Below, one piece after another: positions 1 through 8,828 of a stretch of DNA of 64,000 nucleotides; within the stretch, counting starts at the first letter, position 1, and the number at the start of each line of letters is the position of its first letter. A program made the translations under genes and the position numbers. The stretch is from Sphingobacterium psychroaquaticum (GTDB taxonomy: Bacteria; Bacteroidota; Bacteroidia; Sphingobacteriales; Sphingobacteriaceae): NCBI RefSeq assembly GCF_900177625.1, contig NZ_FXAU01000002.1:85707-149706 (forward strand), in the 5' to 3' direction. The notes below the pieces were generated by a model, which was not told the DNA's origin, searched no databases, and saw only the letters and a list, made by a program, of their open reading frames with translations.

Positions 1-867
1 CCATTGAATATGCTGAAAGAGCAGTTGGATAAAACAGCATTGGCGAAACTAAAACTCTCTACTAAACAAGAGCCCGATCTAGAAAGCTGGAAAGTTTTCC
101 TTGGTAAACTTAAAAACCCAACCGGTGAAGTTAATATTGGTCTAGTGGGTAAATATGTGGAGCTTCCGGATGCCTATAAATCTATCGTAGAAGCATTTAT
201 TCACGCGGGATCAGTAAATGAGACGCGTGTTAAAGTGAAATATATCGCAGCAGAAAGCGTAACAGCAGAAAATGTCACTGAAAAATTAAAAGATCTCGAT
301 GGGGTGTTGGTAGCTCCTGGTTTTGGCGAACGCGGATTAGAAGGAAAATTGGCTGCCATTAAATTTGTACGTGAAAATCAAATTCCTTTCTTCGGTATCT
401 GTTTGGGTATGCAATGTGCTGTTATTGAGTTTGGCCGCAATGTCTTAGGACTACAAGGAGCAAACAGCTTTGAGATGGACGAAAACACACCACATCCAGT
501 CATTAACTTGATGGAGGAACAAAAGAATATCACCAATATGGGTGGAACAATGCGTCTAGGAGCTTATGACTGTGATATTAAAAAAGGAAGCAAAGCGTTC
601 GGTATCTACGGTAAATCAAAAATATCGGAAAGACACAGACACCGCTACGAATTTAATAATGCCTATTTAAAACAATACGAAGAAGCAGGTATGATTGCCT
701 CTGGAATTAATCCAAAAACAGGATTGGTGGAAATTGTAGAACTAAAAAACCACCCTTTCTTTGTTGCGGGTCAATTTCACCCAGAATTAAAGTCAACCGT
801 TGCAAATCCTCACCCACTTTTTGTTAGCTTTGTAGCCGCTTCTTTGGCAAACAAAAAACATAAGTAG
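1..867 (+). CDS. pyrG: CTP synthase, C-terminal part (5' end outside window)
   Basis: This is the 3' part of CTP synthase, which aminates UTP to CTP with glutamine in pyrimidine nucleotide synthesis. The frame is open from the first base, so the gene begins outside the window. About 288 residues of a usual 535-545 are present. They cover the end of the synthase domain, the linker and the class I glutamine amidotransferase domain. The nucleophile Cys lies in F-G-I-C-L-G-M-Q near position 406, and the His/Glu pair in G-Q-F-H-P-E near 775. yidC follows after 36 bp in the same direction. The identity is secure; only the N-terminal synthase domain cannot be judged. Confidence 0.97.
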   Translation, partial: PLNMLKEQLDKTALAKLKLSTKQEPDLESWKVFLGKLKNPTGEVNIGLVGKYVELPDAYKSIVEAFIHAGSVNETRVKVKYIAAESVTAENVTEKLKDLDGVLVAPGFGERGLEGKLAAIKFVRENQIPFFGICLGMQCAVIEFGRNVLGLQGANSFEMDENTPHPVINLMEEQKNITNMGGTMRLGAYDCDIKKGSKAFGIYGKSKISERHRHRYEFNNAYLKQYEEAGMIASGINPKTGLVEIVELKNHPFFVAGQFHPELKSTVANPHPLFVSFVAASLANKKHK

Positions 868-903
868 TAAAAAGTGGAGTACAAGAAAACTAAAAAATAA
901 AAA

Positions 904-2727
904 ATGGATAGAAATACCCTTATTGGATTAGTGCTGATCTTCGGGATTCTTGCCGGTTCATTTTATCTAATGAAACCTTCGGAGCAAGAGTTAAAACAAG
1001 AACAGAAGTTACAAGATTCATTAAAGAATGTTCGCACTGGCGTAGAACCATTGTCGGACTCACTAAAATCAAACACAACTGCCGTAATCGATTCAGCAGC
1101 TTTGTTAAGTAAACCATTCGGCAATGCACGTTTAGGACAAGAGCAAATTGTAACCTTAGAAAACGAGTTTATCATTGCAAAGATCAGTTCTAAAGGTGGA
1201 CGTGTAAAGTCGGTCGAACTGAAAAACGAAACAAATTACGATGGTACGCCATTAATGATTTTTGAAGGTGAAAACAATAAATTTGGTTTTGCATTCAAAG
1301 CAAATGGTGAAAACGTAAACACAAATGACCTAAACTTCACACCACTTTCGGGCAATGTATCGGTACAAGACGAAGATACAAAAGCCGTGGGGTTCCGTCT
1401 GAGCTATAGCGAAAATCAGTACATCGAATATACCTACTCCATTAAAGGTAAAGATTACAACCTCGGTCTTGACGTAAAGACTGTCGGTATCCAAAACCTA
1501 ATGGACGTAAAGACAAGCTCCCTCGTATTAAACTGGGAAACGACGTTGCTACAAAAAGAATTCAATGCGAAATCAGAGCGTGAAAAATCTACTATCTTTT
1601 TCAAAAATGCAGCAGGTAGTGTCGATCACCTTTCTGAAACAGGAGACGACAAAGAAGAACTGGACGAGAAACTTAATTGGGTTGCCTTTAAGCAACATTT
1701 CTTCTCTACAGTACTATCTAGCAAGCAGCCATTAAGTAATGCAAAACTAGCGGTTAACTTTGGCACGCAGGATCATGTAGTAAAACACTATACAGCTACC
1801 GCAGATGTAGAGTTCTCTTCTCAAAAGGACAACAACTATAACTTTAGCTTTTTCTTCGGTCCAAACAAATACAAGGTCTTAAAAGCGCAAGGCGATGATT
1901 TCCAAAAAATCATTAATATGGGTTGGGGACCAATGGGATGGATCAACAAATTTATTACGGTACCTATCTTCGACTTCTTAGATGGCTTTAGCTTAAGCTA
2001 TGGTATCATTATCTTGATTTTAACCATCTTCCTGAAAGGTATTTTGTTCCCACTTACGTTCAAATCGTACCAGTCGATGGCAAAAATGCGTGTTTTAAAG
2101 CCGCAAATTGATGAAATCAAGGAAAAGGTAGGTGAAGATAACCCGATGCTATTGCAACAAGAAACAATGAAACTCTACAAACAAGCGGGTGTAAACCCAC
2201 TCGGAGGATGTTTACCATTGTTATTGCAAATGCCATTCACATTAGCCTTCTTCTTCTTCTTCCCGAATTTATTCGAGTTGCGCGGAGAAAGCTTCCTATG
2301 GGTAAAAGATCTATCGACCTACGATACGCCGATTACCTTCGCTCCTATTTTCGGTATCAGCCATATCTCATTGATGTGCGTGCTGATGACCCTAACAACG
2401 TTGCTTACGACCTGGTACAATAACGCTACTTCAGGCGCTGCCAACAACCAGATGAAATATATCGGTTACATCATGCCGCTTGTATTCTTCTTTGTGTTGA
2501 ACAGCTTCCCTGCTGGTCTGAACTACTACTACTTCTTGGCAGCGGTATTAACATTCTTAACTCAGGTTATTATTCGTCAATTTGTAGATGATGACAAAAT
2601 CTTGGCTAAGATTGAGAACAACAAAAAGAATCCAAAAGAGACGACGAAAAAGAAATCTTCCTTCCAACAAAAGATGGAAGACATGATGCGCCAACAACAG
2701 GCCAATCAACAAAATAAAAACAAGTAA
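904..2727 (+). CDS. yidC: membrane protein insertase YidC
   Basis: YidC inserts and folds inner-membrane proteins, alone or with SecYEG. The 607-residue product has the layout of the Gram-negative family: an N-terminal membrane anchor (about residues 5-23), a large periplasmic beta domain (to about 340), then the conserved five-helix insertase core (about 355-565). The core includes the cytoplasmic charged hairpin after F-P-L-T-F-K-S-Y. The tail is very basic and rich in Gln and Asn, as is common where YidC contacts ribosomes. It follows pyrG by 36 bp and is closed by a strong terminator, so the two may be cotranscribed. Confidence 0.97.
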   Translation: MDRNTLIGLVLIFGILAGSFYLMKPSEQELKQEQKLQDSLKNVRTGVEPLSDSLKSNTTAVIDSAALLSKPFGNARLGQEQIVTLENEFIIAKISSKGGRVKSVELKNETNYDGTPLMIFEGENNKFGFAFKANGENVNTNDLNFTPLSGNVSVQDEDTKAVGFRLSYSENQYIEYTYSIKGKDYNLGLDVKTVGIQNLMDVKTSSLVLNWETTLLQKEFNAKSEREKSTIFFKNAAGSVDHLSETGDDKEELDEKLNWVAFKQHFFSTVLSSKQPLSNAKLAVNFGTQDHVVKHYTATADVEFSSQKDNNYNFSFFFGPNKYKVLKAQGDDFQKIINMGWGPMGWINKFITVPIFDFLDGFSLSYGIIILILTIFLKGILFPLTFKSYQSMAKMRVLKPQIDEIKEKVGEDNPMLLQQETMKLYKQAGVNPLGGCLPLLLQMPFTLAFFFFFPNLFELRGESFLWVKDLSTYDTPITFAPIFGISHISLMCVLMTLTTLLTTWYNNATSGAANNQMKYIGYIMPLVFFFVLNSFPAGLNYYYFLAAVLTFLTQVIIRQFVDDDKILAKIENNKKNPKETTKKKSSFQQKMEDMMRQQQANQQNKNK

Positions 2728-2735
2728 CCTTATAG

Positions 2736-2767
2736 AAAGACCCGACAAAAAATCGGGTCTTTTTTTT
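2736..2767 (+). terminator. rho-independent terminator after yidC
   Basis: A 10-bp stem (AAAGACCCGA with TCGGGTCTTT) encloses an A-rich 7-nt loop and runs into a T tract. It starts 9 bp after the yidC stop codon. Confidence 0.9.
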
Positions 2768-2870
2768 GCAATATCTGGGACCTGAAGCCGCGCTAATGCA
2801 TCCTTAACGGCTATTTATACGGTAGAATCCCAAAAGTTTTTTGTTTTGAAAATATTTTTTCACAAAAATG

Positions 2871-2900
2871 TTGCAATTCGACAAAACAGTATTATATTTG
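2871..2900 (+). promoter_or_regulatory. Bacteroidota-type promoter for the small lipoprotein
   Basis: TTG at 2871-2873 is followed after 19 nt by TATATTTG (2893-2900), a match to the Bacteroidota -33/-7 pattern TTTG-N19-TAnnTTTG. Transcription should start near 2904-2906, about 150 nt ahead of the lipoprotein ATG. Confidence 0.75.
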
Positions 2901-2904
2901 CGCC

Positions 2905-3055
2905 GGCTTTAAGGAATTAAAGAAACTAAATGCGTGAAAATCAGGATATTTTAGTTTATTTATTTTTTTCTTTAAAAGTTGGGTTACCTTTCGAGGTTAC
3001 CGGTATAAAAGGATAATAAACAAATTTGTTTCAATTAAAATAGAAAATTAAAAAG
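2905..3055 (+). promoter_or_regulatory. long structured 5' leader of the small lipoprotein gene
   Basis: This 150-nt leader carries a hairpin at its extreme 5' end (CTTTAA-GGAA-TTAAAG, 2907-2922). A second stem pairs AAACTAAA (2923-2930) with TTTAGTTT (2950-2957). Further on, GGTTACC occurs twice as a direct repeat around 2983-3000. No ORF of note lies in it. A 5'-terminal hairpin often protects an mRNA from decay, so a stable, abundant transcript is one reading. It does not match a riboswitch class that I recognise. Confidence 0.5.
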
Positions 3056-3277
3056 ATGAAAAATTTATTCAAATTCGGATTTTTAGGATTAGCTTTAACT
3101 ATCGCTTTCGCTTCATGTGGTGGCGCAGAAACTAAAACTGAAGCTGCTGCTGATTCAGTTGCTACTGCAGTTGAAGGTGCTGTTGATTCAGTTGCTGCTG
3201 TTGCAGATTCTACAGTAGGTGCTGTAGCTGATTCAGCTAAAGCTGCTGTTGATTCAGTTGCTAAAAACGTTCAGTAA
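3056..3277 (+). CDS. small Ala/Asp/Ser/Val-rich lipoprotein
   Basis: This 73-residue protein begins with a lipoprotein signal peptide ending in the lipobox F-A-S-C (Cys at residue 21). The mature part is about 50 residues made almost only of Ala, Val, Asp, Ser and Glu. The phrase D-S-V-A or D-S-x-x recurs roughly every 8-11 residues, which should form an amphipathic helix. A short helical lipoprotein from a strong promoter with a stable leader and a strong terminator resembles the role of Lpp-type envelope lipoproteins. There is no sequence similarity to Lpp that I can claim, and the C-terminal Lys is absent. The function is unknown. Confidence 0.85.
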   Translation: MKNLFKFGFLGLALTIAFASCGGAETKTEAAADSVATAVEGAVDSVAAVADSTVGAVADSAKAAVDSVAKNVQ

Positions 3278-3301
3278 TCCGAATATTATTTAACGATTTT
3301 G

Positions 3302-3340
3302 CGAAAGCCTGTACCTTGCGGTACGGGCTTTCGTGTTTTA
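3302..3340 (+). terminator. strong terminator after the small lipoprotein
   Basis: A 14-bp stem with a single G-T wobble (CGAAAGCCTGTACC at 3302-3315 with 3320-3333) and the tetraloop TTGC is followed by a T-rich stretch. Confidence 0.9.
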
Positions 3341-3365
3341 TATACGTTTATCCTCTAGATTTTCT

Positions 3366-3373
3366 TACTTTTG
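3366..3373 (+). promoter_or_regulatory. -7 element TACTTTTG for purB
   Basis: TACTTTTG matches TAnnTTTG and lies 27 nt ahead of the purB ATG. The -33 box is weak (TTTA around 3347). Confidence 0.55.
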
Positions 3374-3400
3374 CACTATCAATAAAAATTATTCATCATC

Positions 3401-4750
3401 ATGAACTTATCAGCACTGACTGCAGTAACCCCTATCGACGGAAGATATCACAATGCAACAAACGAATTGTCCAATTTCTTCTCCGAATTCGCTTTAATAA
3501 AGTACCGTGTATTAGTCGAAGTAGAATACTTCATTGCACTGAGCGAATCGGGCATACCACAGTTAGCACACTTTGATGGCTCATTAAATGAGAAACTACG
3601 TAATATCTACAAAAACTTCTCTTTGGAAGATGCACAATGGATAAAAGATACAGAAAAGGTAACCAACCATGATGTAAAGGCTGTTGAGTACTTCTTAAAA
3701 AATGAATTCGAAAAATTAGGCCTGCACGACTCTTTAGAGTTTATCCACTTCGGATTAACATCGCAGGATATAAACAATACGGCAATCCCCTACTCCTGGA
3801 AAGAAGCGATCAACCAATCGTACCTACCAAGTATCGAGGAATTGCTGAATGAATTAAAATCCTTGTCCACAGCTTGGACGGAGATTCCAATGCTGGCTCG
3901 TACACACGGACAGCCTGCTTCACCAACGCGCTTAGGAAAAGAAATCTACGTTTTTATTGAACGTATCGAAAAACAATTAAACGCATTGCAACAAGTACCC
4001 TATTCAGCCAAATTTGGAGGAGCTACTGGGAACTTCAATGCACATTACGTGGCTTACCCTAAAAACGACTGGGTTGCATTCGGAAATAAATTTGTGAATG
4101 AATCCTTGGGCTTATCTCGCTCACAAACCACAACGCAAATCGAACACTACGATAATTTTGCGGCGAGCTGCGACGCCTTCAAACGTATTAACAATATCCT
4201 GATCGATTTATGCCGTGATATCTGGACATATATTTCCATGGATTATTTCAAACAAAAGATCACCGCTGGACAGATTGGTTCTTCGGCCATGCCACACAAG
4301 GTAAACCCGATTGACTTTGAAAATGCAGAAGGAAACCTGGGAATAGCTAACGCAATCTTTGAACACTTGGCAGCGAAATTACCAATCTCGAGATTACAGC
4401 GCGACTTAACGGACTCTACCGTATTACGTAATATTGGTGTCCCATTTGCGCATACATTGATCGCTATAAAATCGACTCTACGTGGCTTGCGCAAGTTGAT
4501 CTTAAACGAATCTGCTTTACAAAAAGATTTAGAAAATAACTGGGCCGTAGTAGCCGAAGCTATCCAAACGATCTTGCGCCGTGAAGGATACCCTAAGCCA
4601 TACGAAGCATTAAAAGACTTAACAAGAACAAACACGACCGTAACGCAAGAAACTATCGCTGTCTTTGTAGACGGGTTAAATGTTTCGGATGAAATCAAAG
4701 CAGAGATCAAACAAATATCGCCGAGCAACTACACCGGTGTAAACGCGTAA
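3401..4750 (+). CDS. purB: adenylosuccinate lyase
   Basis: Adenylosuccinate lyase removes fumarate from SAICAR and from adenylosuccinate, two steps of purine synthesis, in the cytoplasm. The 449 residues match the usual size. Family marks are T-S-Q-D-I-N-N-T near residue 117, the substrate-binding T-H-G-Q-P-A-S-P-T near 167, and the fumarase-superfamily signature G-S-S-A-M-P-H-K-V-N-P at about 293-303, which carries the catalytic Ser loop. It has its own promoter and stands alone, with a TATATTTG promoter for the next gene behind it. Confidence 0.97.
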   Translation: MNLSALTAVTPIDGRYHNATNELSNFFSEFALIKYRVLVEVEYFIALSESGIPQLAHFDGSLNEKLRNIYKNFSLEDAQWIKDTEKVTNHDVKAVEYFLKNEFEKLGLHDSLEFIHFGLTSQDINNTAIPYSWKEAINQSYLPSIEELLNELKSLSTAWTEIPMLARTHGQPASPTRLGKEIYVFIERIEKQLNALQQVPYSAKFGGATGNFNAHYVAYPKNDWVAFGNKFVNESLGLSRSQTTTQIEHYDNFAASCDAFKRINNILIDLCRDIWTYISMDYFKQKITAGQIGSSAMPHKVNPIDFENAEGNLGIANAIFEHLAAKLPISRLQRDLTDSTVLRNIGVPFAHTLIAIKSTLRGLRKLILNESALQKDLENNWAVVAEAIQTILRREGYPKPYEALKDLTRTNTTVTQETIAVFVDGLNVSDEIKAEIKQISPSNYTGVNA

Positions 4751-4791
4751 GCTTTGACGAATAGATGACGAGCAATAGTACACTTTTCGTG

Positions 4792-4799
4792 TATATTTG
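4792..4799 (+). promoter_or_regulatory. -7 element TATATTTG for nfu
   Basis: A perfect TAnnTTTG box lies about 97 nt ahead of the nfu ATG, predicting a leader of roughly 90 nt. No good -33 box is at the usual distance. Confidence 0.5.
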
Positions 4800-4896
4800 T
4801 CGTCTAGAAGTAGACCGTACAGCAAACAAAAAGAGACAATTAAGTCGAATGCTCAACGTTCTCTTTGTATATTAACAACAGATATTACAGCAAAAT

Positions 4897-5451
4897 ATGG
4901 CAACTATTAACGTATATACAGAAACAACACCGAACCCTTCAACCATGAAGTTCCTTGTTAACAAATTGTTGATAAACGGCAGTTTGGATTACCCAACCAA
5001 GGAAAAAGCACAAGAATCTGAATTCGCAAGAGAGCTTTTCAAGTTCAATTTTGTGAATGGGGTCTTCTTTGCGAGCAACTTCGTTACGGTTACCAAGACC
5101 GATGAAACGGATTGGTCCGACATTGAACCGCTCTTAAAAGATTTCGTTAAAGGTGCCGTAGAATCTGAATTAGCGGTTAAACCAGTAGAGCACGACGAGG
5201 ATGTTGCATTCGAAGGAACGGAAACAGAAATCAAAATACAACAGGTATTACATGATTACGTACGTCCAGCAGTAGAGCAAGATGGCGGTGCTATTGCATA
5301 CAAATCTTTTGAAAACGGTATTGTAACGGTAGAGCTACGCGGTTCATGCAGTGGATGCCCGTCTTCTACCATCACCCTTAAAGCAGGCATTGAAGGCTTG
5401 CTAAAACGTATGGTACCTGAGGTAGAAGAGGTTGTTGCTGAAGCCATGTAA
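4897..5451 (+). CDS. NifU-like Fe-S cluster scaffold (Nfu type)
   Basis: This 184-residue protein joins an Nfu N-terminal domain (about residues 1-90, starting with the typical T-x-T-P-N-P-S-T-M-K-F) to a NifU C-terminal domain (about 108-180). The Fe-S-binding pair Cys151 and Cys154 sits in G-S-C-S-G-C-P-S-S. Proteins of this build carry or pass on 4Fe-4S clusters to target enzymes. No suf or isc gene is nearby. The terminator after it makes it a single-gene unit. The assignment to the Nfu family is sure, but client proteins cannot be told from sequence. Confidence 0.93.
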   Translation: MATINVYTETTPNPSTMKFLVNKLLINGSLDYPTKEKAQESEFARELFKFNFVNGVFFASNFVTVTKTDETDWSDIEPLLKDFVKGAVESELAVKPVEHDEDVAFEGTETEIKIQQVLHDYVRPAVEQDGGAIAYKSFENGIVTVELRGSCSGCPSSTITLKAGIEGLLKRMVPEVEEVVAEAM

Positions 5452-5479
5452 GGAAACCCAAAAACATACAAAATATCAG

Positions 5480-5512
5480 AGAGCCGCAACGAAAATGTTG
5501 CGGCTCTTTTTT
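5480..5512 (+). terminator. terminator after nfu
   Basis: An 11-bp perfect stem (AGAGCCGCAAC with GTTGCGGCTCT) and a 6-nt loop are followed by a run of T. Confidence 0.9.
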
Positions 5513-5548
5513 ATTCAATTTTATCCCCCCTACTCTGTTAAAAATCAT

Positions 5549-5556
5549 TAACTTTA
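5549..5556 (+). promoter_or_regulatory. possible -7 element for the transketolase operon
   Basis: TAACTTTA differs from TAnnTTTG in its last base and lies 31 nt ahead of the start codon of the first transketolase gene. Confidence 0.35.
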
Positions 5557-5587
5557 CCTCCAAAATAATAGAAACATTATATTTAAA

Positions 5588-6436
5588 ATGAGTGCAGATA
5601 TAAACAAACTTGAACAGATTGCATCACAAGTAAGACGTGATATCGTACGTATGGTACACGCTTGCCAATCTGGTCACCCTGGTGGTTCATTAGGTTGTAC
5701 GGATTATTTCGTAGCCTTGTATTTTCATGCGATGAAGCACGATCCTTCTTTCAACATGGATGGTATCGGCGAAGATTTATTCTTCCTTTCTAATGGTCAC
5801 ATTTCACCTGTTTTCTACAGTACTTTAGCTAGAGCGGGTTACTTTCCGGTGAGCGAGCTTGCGACATTCAGAAAGATCAACTCTCGTCTTCAAGGTCACC
5901 CGACAACACACGAACACCTTCCGGGAATCCGTGTCGCTTCAGGTTCTTTAGGCCAAGGCCTTTCGGTAGCGCTTGGTGCTGCTCAAGCAAAAAAACTAAA
6001 CAACGACAACAGCTTGGTTTATGTTTTAATGGGCGATGGCGAGTTGCAAGAAGGACAGGTATGGGAAGCAGCAATGTATGCACCTCATAATAAAATGGAT
6101 AATATTATTGCCGCTGTAGACTACAACAGAGCGCAGATCGATGGTTCCACCGACCAAGTTTTATCATTGGGCGACTTACGCGCTAAATGGGAAGCTTTTG
6201 GCTGGGAAGTATTGGATGTCCTGAAAGGAAATGACATGGCTTCTGTCGTGGAAGGAATTGACACAGCGAAATCCCTAACCGGTAAAGGCAAACCTATTAT
6301 CATCTTACTACATACGGAGATGGGTAATGGTGTAGACTTCATGATGGGTTCACATAAATGGCACGGTGTTGCACCAAATGATGAACAATTAGAGACAGCA
6401 TTGAACCAGTTACCAAGAACGTTGGGCGATTATTAA
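5588..6436 (+). CDS. transketolase, N-terminal (TPP-binding) subunit
   Basis: This 282-residue protein equals the first domain of transketolase, which moves two-carbon units between sugar phosphates in the pentose phosphate pathway. It carries G-H-P-G-G-S-L-G near residue 30 and the thiamine diphosphate motif G-D-G-E-L-Q-E-G-Q-x-W-E-A ending in an Asn (D-Y-N-R) at about 148-180. The second domain is a separate gene that starts 21 bp downstream, so the enzyme is a two-subunit transketolase as in many archaea and some bacteria. Both reading frames are intact, with their own start and stop codons. Confidence 0.93.
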   Translation: MSADINKLEQIASQVRRDIVRMVHACQSGHPGGSLGCTDYFVALYFHAMKHDPSFNMDGIGEDLFFLSNGHISPVFYSTLARAGYFPVSELATFRKINSRLQGHPTTHEHLPGIRVASGSLGQGLSVALGAAQAKKLNNDNSLVYVLMGDGELQEGQVWEAAMYAPHNKMDNIIAAVDYNRAQIDGSTDQVLSLGDLRAKWEAFGWEVLDVLKGNDMASVVEGIDTAKSLTGKGKPIIILLHTEMGNGVDFMMGSHKWHGVAPNDEQLETALNQLPRTLGDY

Positions 6437-6457
6437 AATAGATTTTAGATTAAGAAA

Positions 6458-7411
6458 ATGAAAAAGTATACATATACGGAGTCAAAAGATACACGCTCAG
6501 GTTTCGGTGCGGGTTTATTGGAAGCCGGAAAACAAAACGAAAATGTTGTCGCTTTATGTGCGGACTTAATTGGTTCGTTAAAGATGAACGACTTTATCAA
6601 TGCTTTTCCGGAGCGTTTTTTCCAAATTGGTATTGCTGAAGCCAACATGATGGGTATTGCTGCTGGTCTTACCATTGGTGGTAAAATTCCTTTCACTGGA
6701 ACATTTGCGAACTTCTCAACAGGTCGTGTTTACGATCAGATCCGTCAGTCTATCGCTTATTCAGATAAGAACGTAAAGATCTGTGCTTCGCATGCTGGCT
6801 TAACGTTAGGTGAAGACGGTGCGACACACCAAATCTTAGAAGATATCGGTTTGATGAAAATGCTTCCAGGCATGACGGTAATCAACCCTTGTGATTTCAA
6901 CCAAACCAAAGCAGCAACTATTGCTTTGGCAAACCACGAAGGTCCAGCGTACCTACGCTTTGGCCGTCCGGTTGTTCCTAACTTCACGCCTGCCGATCAG
7001 AAGTTTGAAATCGGTAAAGCAGTCATGTTAAATGAAGGTACAGATGTAACCATCATTGCAACAGGTCATTTAGTATGGGAAGCGATCCAAGCGGGTGAAG
7101 AGCTGGAAAAACTAGGTATCAATGCCGAAGTAATAAATATCCATACCATCAAACCTTTGGACGAAGAAGCTGTTTTAAAATCAGTGACAAAAACGGGATG
7201 TGTAGTAACGGCAGAAGAGCATAACCGTTTAGGCGGATTGGGTGATAGCGTAGCACAATTGTTAGCGACTAAACTTCCAGCTCCACAAGAGTTTGTTGCG
7301 GTTAATGACAGCTTCGGTGAGTCAGGTACACCAGCACAATTGATGGAGAAATACGGCTTAAATGCAACATCTATCGTAGCTGCTGCTCGCAAAGTAATCA
7401 CTAGAAAATAA
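6458..7411 (+). CDS. transketolase, C-terminal subunit
   Basis: This 317-residue protein supplies the pyrimidine-binding and C-terminal domains of transketolase. The motif G-I-A-E-A-N-M-M-G-I-A-A-G near residue 58 contains the Glu that activates thiamine diphosphate. The C-terminal domain, from about residue 190, holds the conserved A-E-E-H-N-R-L-G-G-L-G. It lies 21 bp after the N-terminal subunit gene and is surely cotranscribed with it. A DXS-like enzyme can be set aside because the two halves have the short transketolase-like form. An ECF sigma gene follows after 14 bp. Confidence 0.93.
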   Translation: MKKYTYTESKDTRSGFGAGLLEAGKQNENVVALCADLIGSLKMNDFINAFPERFFQIGIAEANMMGIAAGLTIGGKIPFTGTFANFSTGRVYDQIRQSIAYSDKNVKICASHAGLTLGEDGATHQILEDIGLMKMLPGMTVINPCDFNQTKAATIALANHEGPAYLRFGRPVVPNFTPADQKFEIGKAVMLNEGTDVTIIATGHLVWEAIQAGEELEKLGINAEVINIHTIKPLDEEAVLKSVTKTGCVVTAEEHNRLGGLGDSVAQLLATKLPAPQEFVAVNDSFGESGTPAQLMEKYGLNATSIVAAARKVITRK

Positions 7412-7425
7412 TTTTTTTTGCGCAA

Positions 7426-7971
7426 ATGGAAGACGCCTTAATCATATCAAAATTTGCTGATGAGCAAACACGCGAAGAGGCATTCGGCTATTTACTAAAA
7501 AAATATCAACAAAAAATATACTGGCACGTCCGTCGCATGGTTATTGACCATGACGACGCCGACGATGTCGTTCAGGATGTGTTTATCAAGGTGTGGAGAA
7601 ACCTCGGGAAATTCCGGGAAGATTCACAACTATACACGTGGTTATATCGTATTGCGACCAACGAGTGTATCACCTTTCTGAACAAGAAAAAACAAAAGCA
7701 GAACGTGTCGTTGGATGACGACAGTTCTGCTTATCTTGCTGACACCCTAACGGAAGGCAGCTATTTTAACGGCGATGCAGCGCAAATGAAACTGCAACAA
7801 GCACTACTAACCTTACCTGAAAAACAACGATTGGTCTTCAATATGAAATATTTTGAAGATCTGAAGTACGAAGAGATTTCAGATATTCTAGGGACCAGTG
7901 TCGGAGCTTTGAAAGCATCTTATCATCTTGCTGTCAAAAAAATAGAGAACTTTTTTGTTACACACGATTAA
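7426..7971 (+). CDS. ECF-type RNA polymerase sigma factor
   Basis: This 181-residue sigma-70 family protein has only regions 2 and 4, as ECF factors do. Region 2 spans about residues 20-95, with D-D-V-V-Q-D-V-F-I-K-V-W for core binding and promoter melting. Region 4 spans about 125-178, with the helix-turn-helix Y-E-E-I-S-D-I-L-G-T-S-V-G-A-L-K. It directs RNA polymerase to a small regulon. The next two genes code for a repeat-bearing membrane protein and a periplasmic sensor-like protein, so the three look like one regulatory unit. Only 14 bp separate it from the transketolase gene, so readthrough may feed basal expression. Confidence 0.93.
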   Translation: MEDALIISKFADEQTREEAFGYLLKKYQQKIYWHVRRMVIDHDDADDVVQDVFIKVWRNLGKFREDSQLYTWLYRIATNECITFLNKKKQKQNVSLDDDSSAYLADTLTEGSYFNGDAAQMKLQQALLTLPEKQRLVFNMKYFEDLKYEEISDILGTSVGALKASYHLAVKKIENFFVTHD

Positions 7972-8006
7972 ACCTTTACGGGTTTCGGGCATCTATATAA
8001 GATACT

Positions 8007-8828
8007 ATGAAAGAGAACAACACATATCATGATGACATGGAAGATCTAAATCTTCCTGATGTAATGCGTGTGAATCCTTTCGCTGTTCCTCTAGAATACT
8101 TCGCTGATTTATCCCAAAAGATCAATAGTCAAGTACAACTAGAGAAACTGCGCGATGGGGCAGCTTCTTCTTTCACGGTTCCCGAAAACTACTTTCAAAA
8201 CCTAGAGCAACAAATCCTGTCCACAGTAAAGCTTGACAAACAAATTGGGTCTCACACATCGGATGGCTTTAGTGTCCCTGAAGATTATTTCGACACCCTT
8301 TCTGCCAGCATACGTGTACAAGTCAAATTCGACAACTTACTTCCTGCGGAGTCCTTTACCGTTCCTACAGGGTATTTTGACGAGCTTGAAAACAACATCC
8401 ATGGCCAGGTACGAGAAGCTGCTTTACGGGATCGTGTCCAAGAAACAGGGTTTTCGATGCCGAACGGTTATCTTGAAAACTTAACAAAAGAAATAAAGGC
8501 CAAAACCAGTGCACCACAGGTAACAACACCTGTGCGTCGTTTGAATTTTCAGAAATGGGTTCAATATGCTGCGGCAGCCTGTGTCGCAACGGTACTCGGT
8601 GTAACCTCGTACCAAGCCATTGTTACGGAAGATCCGCAGACAGTAGCTGCACAAGCGCCTTTACAGCAAGTATCCGATGCGGAGATATTGAACTATCTCG
8701 CATATTCAATGGACAGTAATGACCTTATGTATGTTATGAAATCTATCTATCAACCAAAAGATGAAGAAGAAATTGGCAAAAATGTAGATAAGGATGATAT
8801 AGAAGACTATTTAAAATACATGTTGTAA
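8007..8828 (+). CDS. F-x-V-P-x-x-Y-F repeat membrane protein, putative anti-sigma factor
   Basis: The 273 residues hold five degenerate repeats of about 31 residues, each with F-x-V-P-x-x-Y-F-x-x-L followed by an amphipathic stretch. The repeat prolines are at about residues 28, 59, 91, 120 and 152. One membrane helix (about 185-203) follows, then an acidic 70-residue C-terminal part ending in repeated Asp and Glu. The N-terminal repeats should be cytoplasmic and the tail periplasmic. There is no ZAS zinc motif of a classical anti-sigma factor. Its place right after an ECF sigma and before a periplasmic sensor suggests that it holds the sigma factor. That role is inferred from position, not from homology. 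Confidence 0.8.
   Translation: MKENNTYHDDMEDLNLPDVMRVNPFAVPLEYFADLSQKINSQVQLEKLRDGAASSFTVPENYFQNLEQQILSTVKLDKQIGSHTSDGFSVPEDYFDTLSASIRVQVKFDNLLPAESFTVPTGYFDELENNIHGQVREAALRDRVQETGFSMPNGYLENLTKEIKAKTSAPQVTTPVRRLNFQKWVQYAAAACVATVLGVTSYQAIVTEDPQTVAAQAPLQQVSDAEILNYLAYSMDSNDLMYVMKSIYQPKDEEEIGKNVDKDDIEDYLKYML

Noticed and set aside
5588..7411. Transketolase broken in two by a frameshift
   Set aside because: Each half has its own start and stop with 21 bp between them, and both have the size of known two-subunit transketolases, so the split is genuine.
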